From: Penelope pileata
Lineage: Eukaryota > Chordata > Aves > Galliformes > Cracidae
DNA length: 64,000 nucleotides
Reading direction: 5' to 3'
Assembly (NCBI GenBank): GCA_013396635.1
Contig: WBMW01003126.1
Location: 254,306-318,305, forward strand
Shown here: positions 1 through 10,500 of the stretch, in pieces
Position numbering within the stretch: position 1 is the stretch's first letter
How the letters are laid out: each line of letters opens with the position of its first letter
Program-made: the position numbers and the translations under genes
Notes under the pieces: generated by a model
The model's input: the letters and a program-made list of their open reading frames with translations, nothing else
Databases searched by the model: none
What the model was told of the DNA's origin: nothing

Positions 1-2600
1 CAGCGGGTGCAGCAGGGCTGGCGTTGGCTGTGTGCAGATAAAACCCCGGCGGCTCCCAGCCCGCGCCAGGAGTTGCCATGGGAACCAGCAGAGGATGCTA
101 GCGGGGCACAGAGGGCAGTGGTGCTGGCGTCACTCTGTGGTGTTGGTACCCGCACCCCGGGGGCACTGCTCCTCGCCCAGAGATGCTGGTGGCCATGTGG
201 GAGCAGGGCTGCGGCACCAGGCATCATGTGGCTGTGTGCTGCTGGCCCGCTGCTCGGCTCCTCTTGGCCGTGCTGGCGCTGAACCGGGGCCAGCCGTGTC
301 CTGCCTGCAGCTGGCCCCGTGTCTGTGTAAGCTGAGCCTGCCCGGTGCCAGCAGCCGCCTGGTTACCCGCGTGTGGGTGGCGAGAGCCCTGACGTCAGCG
401 CTGCCTTTCATCTCCCCCGCAGCGAGCAGGAGCAGCAGGAGGACGGTTTGCCCGCTCACCAGGACCCGATGAGCTGTGCCGGCAGTGCCTGCTCCAGGCA
501 GCGGCTGAGGATGGGGCCAGGAGCAGCGGGGGCACAGCAGTGGGGTGGGTGCTTTCCTCACCGGTCCGTGCCCTGTGCCCAGCACAGCAGTGTGCATGTC
601 TCCTTTCGGGGCATTTCTCCAGGGGTTTGTTCTCAGCGCTGCTCCCCACGGCAGGAGGGCAGTTCAGAAACAGCCCATGTCACCCACCAGTGGCGTTGTC
701 CTGAGCCCAGCTCAGCTGATGGCGATGGCAGCGCAGCGGTGCTGGGAGGTGGCACACAGCACTGGGGTGGGTCTGGGAGCTGGGGGTGCCCAGGTCACTG
801 TGCCAGCATTGTTCCTGTGTGAGCCCTGGAGGTGCTGCTCGGGGCAGCTGGAGACGAGGGCACGGCAGTGTCCTGAGATCGCTGATGGGTCTGTGCATTC
901 ATGTTTCAAAAATGAGCCCAGAGTCTCCTTGTTCCTTGGCTGCAGTTCCCAAAGGAGGCCTGGATGCTCCCTGCACGCTGCCTCTGACCTCGCCGCTGGG
1001 CACAGCCGCAGTCCCACATCTCCCCGTGGCAGCAGCCCCCGCTCTGGTGCAGACTGCACCCAGCTGAGACCATGTCCAGTGGCTCTGACCGTGCTTGTGC
1101 CCTTCCCTGACATCTGTTGTGGTCTCCTGGCCCTCCCCAGTGCCACACACCTCCTTGCCCCCCTGCTCTGGGTGCTCCTGAGCCTGTTGGAAGCCCGAGT
1201 CCTAACCCAGGTCCTGGAGCTCAGTCACCTCCCGCACCTCCCCGCTGCCTGCCATCACCCTTCTCTCCCCAGGCTGCCCTGTGTCCCTGGAAGCCTGCGG
1301 TGACCCCGCTGTCACCACCAGCACAATCCCAGCACAGCTGTACCACGCACCCTGCGCTCCTGCCTTCTGCTGGCACCTCCCAGGCCGGCTGCTCCCAGGG
1401 GCAGGGCTTCCCTCTCCCAGTCTTTCCCCAGGTGTGATGATTTTCCCCTGCTGTTTCGTGCATTTAAATCTCATCTCTCCTGGATCCTCATTAAATAAAT
1501 ACACAGCGCACCACAGGAACCCAGCTGAAGCTCTCTGGCACACGCTGGGAGCCACAAGGTCTCAGTTTTGGGGCTGCCCCTGGGTCCCTCCGTCCACGTT
1601 TGCTGCCATGCTGCTGTCACAGGCTGTGTCCCAGCATCCCGGCGGCACAGGAGCAGGGGTGGAGCAGGGAGTGGATCCTCTCCCCTCCATCCCACCCACG
1701 TGTGCCTGCAAGGGCTGAAGGAGGTGGGAAGGGAAGGGAGCGCTGCTTTGTGCCCTCCTGCAGTGTGGGACGATCTCCGCAGATCAGCACACCGGCCACA
1801 ACCTCATCCTCTCCATGGAGGGTGCCACGGGGTGGGGTGGCCCTCTCTGCAGGTCCCCCTGTTCCCAGGGTCTCCCCAGCTCTTAGGTTCTCCCTATGCC
1901 CCTTGTTGTCCTGTTTTCCGGGAACTGCAGACAGAGCGGTGCTGAGTCCCGCGCAGGCGTCCCGGAGCTGCACCGGGTGTTGGTTTGCTGCCCTCTGCCT
2001 GAAGCACCCAGCAGGGCAGCAGGGACAGCTCTGGGCCCACGCTCCTGCTGCCTCCCATCCGCAGGGACACTGCCTGCACGAGGCCCCATAAGCACCAATG
2101 CTGCTCCCGTGCCACGGGCTGCATGCACGGGGCTGGCAGCGAGGCACCAGTGCAGCTCCTTGCGCCGTGCTTGCTCTGCCTGTCATCACTACATCCCCTG
2201 CAGGAGGAACGAGGGCCTCTGGGCCCTGTAAAACCACGCTCAGCTGCAACGCCAGGCACTGAGGGCTTGGCTGGGCCAGGAGAGAGCCCAGCGCTGCCCT
2301 CGGGTCCTGCAGCCCCACTCCCTGCAGCACCCTGCAGCCTGCCCAGCGCCCAGGAGCCATGCAGAGGGTTGGCCGGTGCCTGGGCAGACCCCAACGCGCC
2401 GTGGCTGGGAATTGCTGATAGCTGAAGGAGGGCGGGGGCTGAGCGGGGAGCGCTCAGCCCCATCCTCTCTCTGCTGAAGAACCAGTGTGAAATCCACATG
2501 GAAAGGAGAAAGCGGTGCCAGAGCCTCCTCCCGGCTCCGAGGAGGATGGTGACGATGACGAGGGCAGCACGTTGGAGCCGGGCGGCCCGGCATCGTGTCA
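1..2600. other. GC-rich upstream intergenic DNA, no gene recognised
   Basis: This stretch is GC-rich and crowded with overlapping open frames on both strands, as expected by chance at this composition. None of their translations resembles a protein I know. In mammals the gene upstream of AXIN1 on the same strand is MRPL28, but I see no MRPL28-like peptide here. A good splice acceptor (pyrimidine run followed by CAG) ends at about 420, and a canonical poly(A) signal lies at 1494-1499. The 3' part of an upstream transcript, coding or not, is therefore possible but not shown. Confidence 0.5.
1494..1499 (+). terminator. Candidate poly(A) signal AATAAA
   Basis: A canonical AATAAA sits in a locally AT-richer patch (about 1460-1505) inside otherwise GC-rich DNA, followed by ACACAGCGCACC. 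That pattern fits the 3' end of a plus-strand transcript entering from the left. AXIN1 and its mammalian upstream neighbour MRPL28 are transcribed in the same direction, so such an end is plausible here. The hexamer is also common by chance, and no coding exon was recognised before it. Confidence 0.25.
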
Positions 2601-2693
2601 TTGTGCAGCGGGAACGGCGGCCCGGGGGAGGCAGCCGCTGTCTGCAACAGCCTTCAAAGAGTTCTGCTTAAGTGTTGCTGCTCTTTAGGGCTT

Positions 2694-2740
2694 CCTCCCC
2701 CCCCCCACAAAAAAAAAAGAGAGAGAGAGAAAAAGAAGAT
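2694..2740 (+). repeat. C-run, A-run and (GA)n simple-sequence tract
   Basis: A run of about ten C is followed by ACA, a run of ten A, then about six GA units and a purine-rich tail. It is low-complexity DNA just upstream of the promoter-like unit at 2.83 kb. From about 2707 on, the strand is nearly pure purine, which could form triplex DNA. Length polymorphism and sequencing error are likely here. Confidence 0.85.
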
Positions 2741-2825
2741 AAATCTTCCCGTGCTGGATGAAAGCGGCCTGTCTTGACTATTTACCCAGCAATTATAAGT
2801 AAATCGGTGGTGCCTAAAGGGGCTG

Positions 2826-2942
2826 GTTGCCATAGTTACCGTAGGATTGGAAGGACCATCATTTGGTCCTGGCCGCAGCCAATCAGGCTGAGAAGCCAAA
2901 GCTGCAATATAAAGTAAAGATTCCCATCTTCCAGCCACACAG
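2826..2942 (+). promoter_or_regulatory. Promoter-like cluster: X-box-like site, CCAAT box, TATA box
   Basis: Four elements line up in about 90 bp. GTTGCCATAGTTAC at 2826-2839 matches an RFX X-box with one mismatch. GGACCA and TGGTCC form a perfect inverted repeat around five bases at 2853-2869. AGCCAATCAG at 2877-2886 is a full NF-Y CCAAT box. TATAAAG at 2908-2914 is a TATA box. The CCAAT-to-TATA spacing is normal for a vertebrate core promoter and would place initiation near 2938-2942. The motifs are seen directly; promoter activity is inferred. The block could instead be a conserved enhancer. Confidence 0.45.
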
Positions 2943-3066
2943 TTGCCAAGAAAGGGAAATAGGTTCAAGAGTGTTGGAAAGTGCTCCGGACAGCAAGCAG
3001 GGCGGCTGCTCCCGTCATGGCGGACTGCGAAAACCCAGCCGGCGCGCGACGCAGCGGGGCAGGCAG
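2940..3066 (+). other. Hypothetical first exon of an unknown transcript
   Basis: Downstream of the TATA box the first ATG is at 3017, in fair context (GTCATGG). It opens a 16-codon frame (Met-Ala-Asp-Cys-Glu-Asn-Pro...) that runs into a good splice donor, CAG|GTGAGA, at 3066/3067. Unspliced, the frame stops at 3068-3070. If spliced to AXIN1 exon 2, the frame would match that of AXIN1 but hit the TGA at 19,595-19,597. It would then act as an upstream ORF and not as an N-terminal extension. The peptide resembles nothing I know. A separate non-coding transcript or an alternative 5' exon of AXIN1 are both possible. Confidence 0.25.
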
Positions 3067-3239
3067 GTGAGAAATCCCAACGCTCCCCATCTCCCCGGTC
3101 ATTGTTCTCCTCCGCCACGGCCCCCGCCGCCCCACCCCACCCGCGGCCACCACCGACCCCCTCGCCCCAGCCCCAAAACCCACAATGAAACCCCCTTCGG
3201 GCAAGAGACAAAGAGATCCGTGCGGAAAAACGCTCCACC

Positions 3240-3580
3240 ATTCTCCCCAAATTGTTATCGTAGGCCTTTCAAATCAAATTTCGCAAAGCAGCTTCATCAA
3301 AGGCCCCCAGCTGGGAGACGCAAGCCCCATATTCCTGCCGCCCACGCGGCCCCCCCAGGTCTTGGATGGTGCGACAATCGCACACAAAGTCAGCGCGGCT
3401 CGAGAAGTGTGCGTGCGAAAAAAGGGGGGAAAAAAAGAGAAAAGCGAGCGAGAAAGAGCAGCGCCTAAATTGATCATAGTCTCCAAATCTCATTACTCGA
3501 GACTTCTGAGGACGGATATTTCCAAAGGCTGCTATGAAAGACTTGTAAATGGAGCCCCTTTATGAGATCAAAGCCCAAGG
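3240..3580. promoter_or_regulatory. Candidate cis-regulatory block with TCF/LEF motifs
   Basis: The base composition shifts here from GC-rich to mixed and non-repetitive, in the style of a conserved non-coding element. Exact TCF/LEF motifs lie at 3296-3303 (ATCAAAGG) and 3567-3573 (ATCAAAG). It also holds CpG-containing stretches and a purine-rich run around 3418-3460. No open frame here looks like a real protein. Enhancer function is inferred from texture and motifs only, and single TCF motifs occur often by chance. Confidence 0.3.
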
Positions 3581-4204
3581 GCCGGGACGCAGGGTGTGCG
3601 GTTGCTGCCGTGGCGGTAGAGGAGGGGGCGAGCGGCGGAGCTGCAGGATGCTGGGGGAGCGTTCCTCCCTGCTGCTGCTGCCCTCCATGTTCCCGGTGTC
3701 GCTGCTGCCGCGCCGTGACCCATCTTGCAATGGATACCGCGGGTGTGATGGCAGGCAGGGACGGCGGGCAGAGCCGGCTCCCGGCGGCTGGAATGGAGAT
3801 GGGTGAACTCCACCAGCCCGCAGCGCCGGGGATGGAGAGAGAGTTCCGAAACTCAAGCAGCTCCCTTCCCAAATTCCATAGTGATAAATGAGCTTATTCC
3901 AGCCGGGACCTCTCCAGACACCTCGAATTGCATTCAGCTGGCGGCACCGGGCTCAGCGGGGCTCTCCTGGCCTCGAGTGCTCTCTGTTGGGTCTCTTTTC
4001 CTCCCGAAGTTGCGGCATCTCGGAGCCTTGCTGGCCATGAGCAGAAGGGCCGAGGACAAAGGGAGGTGGACAGAAGTTGTGCTACTTGCCCTTCCCGCTG
4101 CCTCCCCTCAAACACGGGCTTATTTCTGTTGTCGGTGACAAATTCAGCTCTGGGCTGTGTTCCCACCACCGGCACCTCCAGCAAACCGGCACCCCGTCAT
4201 ACTC

Positions 4205-4545
4205 ATGGAAAGCAAACTCACAGATGGTAAAATAACAGAGTCGTGTAGGTTTCAAAGAGACCTTCTATGTCAATTGTTATATTATTAGGTAAACTCTAAG
4301 AAGAAAATCTTTTAATCCACTGTGGCTAATCCAGTCCACTTTTGTTGGCCAGGCCATATTCAGCATCAACAAAAGGCTCTGGCCGACGAACACCGGCATA
4401 CATAATGTATTTATAACTCTGGGGGCTGGCCAGGCGGCTCCCAGAAAGAGACACTTCTCGGGCCAGCAGCAGGGGCCGGAGCAGAGGATTTGCCCGACTT
4501 CTATCAGTTTTATTTTCATTTCAAAGAACCCGGCTGATGTTTGCA
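4205..4545. promoter_or_regulatory. Candidate AT-rich conserved non-coding element
   Basis: This AT-rich, non-repetitive block stands between GC-rich flanks. It holds two TAATCC homeodomain sites 14 bp apart (4313-4318 and 4327-4332), a MEF2-like TATTTATA at 4408-4415, and TTCAAAG TCF/LEF-like sites at 4251-4257 and 4520-4526. No coding frame is credible. Dense developmental transcription-factor motifs in an island of different composition are typical of conserved enhancers. Conservation itself cannot be judged from one sequence. Confidence 0.3.
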
Positions 4546-4599
4546 CCGCGCTGCTCTCCAGGCGACGCACAAAAGAGGGCAGGGCCATCCCCAGCTCCG

Positions 4600-7500
4600 G
4601 ACAGCCCCGCAGCCCCCAGACCCGTTGGGACCCCGCTGGGACCCCGCTGGGACCTGTGCCCCTCGTCTCCCTCTGGGTCCTGGTCAGTGCAGGGGCACAG
4701 GAGGCCCTGGGGAAACCACACCCAGCCCCTGGCAGGAAGCCCCGAGGTGCCTGGAGCACTGGGGCGGAGGTGGATGGGACGGAGCACCGTGTCCCCAAGG
4801 AGGACGGAGCACCCCAGATGGCACAGGCAGGTCTGCAGGCTCCTGCCCGGCCCTGCCTGGCGCTGACTGTCCCGTGCTGGTGGCAGGGAGGGCTGCAGGG
4901 GCAGCCGTGTCCCAGGTGTGGCTGTGGGGTGACTTCACGCGGGCAGGCTCTGGGAGCAGAGGGCATCGGGAGGTGTTGGCTGGGCACAGCCAAGGTGGCT
5001 CCCCCCAAAACAGCCATCCTGGTCCCCCAGGATCTGCATGAACTTCACCTGGCAGGTGTCGTTGCTCTGGGACAGGAAGACCCACCATCCTGCAAGGACA
5101 TGAGGTATAAATGGTGTGGGAAGAGGAACACCCAGCACTGCCAGTGTCCGGCACTGAACACAGGAAGGCTGTGCAGGGCCACTGGGGACAGAGGTGGGGA
5201 CAGGCACAGGGACAGGCGTCCTCCTCAGCAGGCTGGGAAAGCTGCTGCCACACGAAGATGCTGAGCCCAAGGTCCACAAGATGAGGTGCTGTGCATCCAC
5301 TGCCACGTTTTCTCATGCTTTGGCCAATTGTAGCCATACAGGACCACGGTGACACAGGCTGAGGCCTGATCCACTCACGTTTGCCTGCCCAGGGTTCTCC
5401 TGTCTTCTCCTGCAGCACCTGGGGCTGATTTCCATGCTAGCCAACGCCTGCCCAGTGCAGGACCTGCGGCAGAGGAGGTGTGTTGGTGAGAGAAGGACCA
5501 GGAGGACAGCCAGAGGGGGAACATGTCCTCTGCCAGATGACTGCCAGAGCCTGGTGCACCGAGCTGAAGAGCAGAGGCTGTGGGCATCAGGCTGCTCCAC
5601 CATGGGAGAGGAGCTGCGTGAGCCCAAGGACATGGCAGCAGGAGCACGGATGGTGTGAAATGGCTGCAGATAGGCTGGGAACTGGAAGCCCTGCAGAGCA
5701 GGAGGGACCACAGCGGCCTCCATGTCCTGATGGGGACAGCAGCCAACGGGCAGGGAAGGCCCCTGCCCTGATGCTTACATCCATGCCAGGTGGCTCTTGC
5801 TTTCTCCTCCCAGGGACAGAGCAGGCCGCGGGGTGCTCACGGTCACGGCTGCACGTCCCTCCCTGCTGCTGGAGAGGCCTCGGGGTCAGGCTGCTGCTCC
5901 ACGGCTGCCCCACAGCCCTGGCTGCCCCCCAGCTGCCCCCCAGCTCTCTGCCCCTCTTTGTAACGGGGCCGGCACAATCTGCTGGAGGGCAGAGAGGCAG
6001 CGCAAGCTGCAGTGTTTCCAGCAGCGTTCGGAGCGGTTCAGCTGCCCACCGTGGGGTGGGAAGGGGGGTGCAGGACCGAAGGGTGCAGGAGTGAAGCTGC
6101 CCGGTGCTTTGCACAGGATAAAAGACACTCTGGGGAGCACTGCTAGACACAAATGCTGACAGCAGGGGACCTGGGGAGCCTCATACCCAACACCCAGCGC
6201 TGGGGCAGTTTGGCTCAGCCTCAGAGGAAGCCCTGGACCCTTCCAAAGACAGAAATCCCCCACCTCTCCATGTTTCCTCTCACAGCGAACTATTCTCTGA
6301 GCATTTTTTCCAGCTGTGTCACAACGACTCTGCTACACTCCACATCTGCTCGCTCAGAGGCTCCCGGACACGCGCTGTGCCCCGCGCAGCCAGGCAGCGA
6401 CCGGAGGCCTCTCCCTGCTTCCATGAGCCCTGCCCCGCAGCATCCTGCCAGCAGAAAGAAGCAGACAAACCCAGCGGCCCTGGGCTGGGCCCAGCCTCTC
6501 AGCTCATCTGCTGGGGCCTTGGCTGCTGTCTGACAGCGTGAAGCTTTCCCTGGTACCGTTCTGAGGGACATCTGAGCAGCCCAGGGATGGCGGCACGCAG
6601 GGCCTGTCCCAGCTCCGTGGTGCAGCCCTGGGAGTCCCCACAGCCCATCCAGGGTGGGATTTGGGAGGCCCTGTGCTGATGTGATGTCCTAAAATGGGCC
6701 AAAATGGATGTGGGAAGAGGTGCTTTATCACCACCCCCAGCATGAGTGGGTCAGAGCTGAGGAAAGGTGGGCAGAGGGAAAGGGCTCCCAATCACACAGC
6801 TCTGATGTGCTGGGAACTGCTCAGACCACAAAACAGGAACCCTGCAGAAAACTCTTTTTCCCAGAGGTGCTGCAGCCCTCAGGGAGGTGAGGGGAGATGG
6901 GGGCTCCAGGGAGCGGCAGTGCCAGGCCCAGCAGCAGCACTGAGCTCCCCCGGGAGCTGGGTGCAGGACGGGGTGCTCTGAGGAACCAAAAAATGGTTCA
7001 AAGCGGAGCTGGGAAACCCCCACCTGGGGCTGGAGCAACCTGCTGAGACGTGATGTTTTGGAGGTGCTGTGGGGAAGTGAGAGGTCTGGAAAGGGGTGGC
7101 AGAGGGTCCCAGCACAGAGAGGGAGAAGCCCCAGGAGGGTCTGCAGGGCTGTGTCAGGGGAGAGCTGTAAGCAGAGAGCTCCCAGAGGTGCCCTGCCAGG
7201 ACCAGGTGTCCCCTGTCCAGGCTGTCCCCATGACCTGGAGGGAACCTGCTCCCCTCAGAGCAGCGCGTTGTGCTGCAGAGGAGCCCAGTGAGGGCTCCCA
7301 GCTGGCAGCAGTGCCTTCCTGCAAGCACAGCCATCCTGCCTGCCAAAGGGGTGTCTGTGGCATCTAATGAATGTCCTGAGGTTCCCTGTGCCACCTTCCC
7401 CAGCTTCACAGCCCTGCCTGGCCCCTGTCACAGGGACCAGAGCAACTGGTGCCTCCTCCATCGGCTCCTGTCCCCCAGCCAGAGCTGTGACAGTGACCTG

Positions 7501-10500
7501 CGCTAACGGGAACTCGCTGTGTGTGTGAAGCAGTGAGGACACCACTCTGCAGGAGAAACAAGGGGTGGCTGCCCATCTTTACTCCTCACTCTGCTGCCAG
7601 GGAGGGCAGCCCCTTGGCTCAAGCCTGGAGATTGACCCACGTCTGGAGATTGAGTTCCAAGAGCAGGGTCCTGGACCTCTCCATGGACGTTCATCTCAGC
7701 AGCCAAGTGGGGACTGCGGTGCTTTACCTCTGCCAGGGGTCCCAGTTCAGTGCTGTTCAGGTTCCTCTCCACCAAAGAGCATTTTGTGGGAGGTGAGGCA
7801 GCTGGGCTCCTCCAGCAGGCTGCTGTGCTGCTCCCAGAAGGTCCCTTACCTGCACACAGGTGAACAGGTGCTCCTGGACTGCACCACTGCCAACATTATT
7901 AAACACTAGAGAAGAGGATAACAGAGGGCATCCACAGAACACACTGAGCCCACTGGGAGGGAGTGGGGCTTGGGCTCAACTTTGGCTGACACGTTGACCT
8001 CTGGAGGAAATGCTCTGGGGTTTCCATCAGCAGCTCCCGATGTGATCCGTTGCCTCAGCCCAGGATTGGCTGTTTTGGATCGGAGTAACCCAGCCTCAGC
8101 TGCCATTGTAACTTTGTGGCCTGGAAGCTTTCCTGGAAGAGGGCAATGCCAAACTGAGACCTGAACTGTGTCATGAACACATGCAGTGTGCATGGGTAAA
8201 ATGATTCCCAGAGCTTGTCCTGGGTGCATGAGTGTTCCTGAGAGCACCTCGCTGTGCCTTTCAAAGCTGACCATAAACCCTTGGGTCACGAGCTGGGCTC
8301 ACAATAAATCAAACTGGATGATCAGGAGTTCACTGACCGTCTTCCACATCTCTGGGAAGAATGTCATCAAAGCAGATGCACTAGCACTGAGCCTCATCCC
8401 AGAGATGGGCGAGAACTGAAGAAGCTGCAGCATGCATCCAACTGGCGATGACACGGTCACCAACTGCAGGCCAGATGTGGGCTAAAACATGGTCAGCAGA
8501 CATTGCTTTATCGAAAACTTTTTGCTAGCTTGCTAGGAAAAGCGGGAAAGCTGAGCCCCAGGACGGGTGAGCCAGGATTATGGCAGCAGCACTCACTCTC
8601 CAGGCTGGGTTGCTGATAGGGATCGTACCAAAGCATTCAGGCAGGAGGCCTGACAGGCTGCAGGACAGACATCAAGGCATCGCTGAGTGCTGAGCTTGCT
8701 TTTGCCAGCTGGGCTAGTGACCACATCTAAGCCAGGAGATCTTGCCCAGTATTGCAAAGCAGATCCGCAGGAGTGGAGCAACCAATATTTCCAGCAGCGC
8801 TCCCAACGTCGGCCCTCCCTCGCCTCCATGTAGGCCAGCTGGTTGGGATCATTATGGATGGATAAAGGAGATGCACCTCTCCTGCCAGGATCAAACGTGT
8901 TGAGCTAGCACGGGCTGCTCAGGGCCAACCCTGGCATCAGGGCTCAGCTGTCCCAGAGCAGCTGACGACCATGTGAGCACCACAGCTGAGCCACCAGCCA
9001 GGTCCTGCACTCCTACCTGTGGATGGTGACTGCTGCACATCCGCCTCGTCCCATCGCGTCGTGGAGGCAGGCAGCAGCCCCAGAGCCCGACAGCAGCCAG
9101 AGGGACAGCGAGCGATGCCCCGGAGCAGGTGGGTGAGCCCCAGGCACACAGCAGGGCATGGGGACCAGGGGCAGGGGCAGCCCCATCATTCTGCCCCAGC
9201 TCTGTAACGTGTGATCAATGGTACCACTGTCCCACAAACCACTCCAGAGTCCCTGTGCTCAGAGACAGCACAGCATGGCTCAGGGCAGGCAGAGAGCCCA
9301 GGGACCTGGAGCCACCATTCCCAGGTGCCCAGCCACCCGGCCAGCCCTGCAGCAGTGTCTGGGGAAGGTGGGCTTGCACGGCTCCCTGGCATCCTCAGCC
9401 TCGAGCCCGGCTGCAAACAGGCTCTGGGCCACAGCTGCCCTCTTTGGGGGATGTTTTTGGGCAGCGCCTCACAGGGCAGCAGGGCTCCCAGGTCACCTGG
9501 TTCCCATTTTGAGGTAGGAGGAAGAGTGGAGCCTGCTCCAGCCATCTCCATCTCATGGAGGGCCGAGATACAAAGCGTGTTCTTGAGGGCTATGGGGGTG
9601 TGACACCAGCAGGGACTCGGGGCTGTCCCCGCATGGCCCTGCTGCCTCGCAGCATCTCCAGAGGCATTTCCCTGTGTGCCCAAGGGCCACAGCCATGCTC
9701 ACAGGGAGACCAGGGTGCGTCCTTTCCCATTGACCATCGCCCCGTGTAGCCCCCAGCACCCACTGGGGACAGGCTGACATCCCTTCTCTCTGCAGGGCAG
9801 TGCTGCTGGGACACACGGGGACAGCGTCCCACCCACGGCCACCCGAGGGGAGCAGCGAGCCCGAAGGCACGGGGCACAGCACGGCACCTGGGGCACGGGC
9901 CCGAGATGGGCCCCACAGGTGGGTGCGGGACGGTGCGTCGGGCCGGGGGTGCCCGTCTTTACCGGGCGGTGAGCTCAGCCACATCCCTCAAGACTTAAAG
10001 ACTTGAAGTTTGACCTTAAATCTCACTTGTAGCTTCAGCCCTGTAGCTGTCGCCATAGGTTTGATGCAGCCCCTAAGGCACCATTGGGCAGTGCATCGAT
10101 CACTGATGGTTTTCTAAAAGAAGGTGACTACACCTACCCCAAGGCATCGTCACCACGAGGCAGAAAGAGCAGGCAGGTTGTTGATGGCTGCCCTCGGCCT
10201 CCTTCAGTAGAGGCTGAGGGCACGTGTTACTGTGTTATACGGTTACATTATACAAACAAGTGGTAATACACACCTTATCCTGCTTTACATGGACTAGATT
10301 GCCAAACCTGAGCAAAAACTGGAAAACTCTCAGGCAGAAAGAGGGGAAGGGAGCCCGGGAGTTGCTTGAGGCAGCTGATCCAGAAAAGACATGGAGAGAA
10401 ATGCATTCAGATGGGTGTTAGTGCAGCCAAGAGCAAAGGAATCAGCAGCAGGCAGCACGCCAGAGGGGTGGACAGCTGTTATCAGCCATGCTGTTATTGG

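Noticed and set aside
1617..2360. Minus-strand frame of 247 residues, and similar long frames in 0-10 kb
   Set aside because: In DNA this GC-rich, stops are rare. Overlapping frames on both strands have similar length, low complexity and no recognisable domains.
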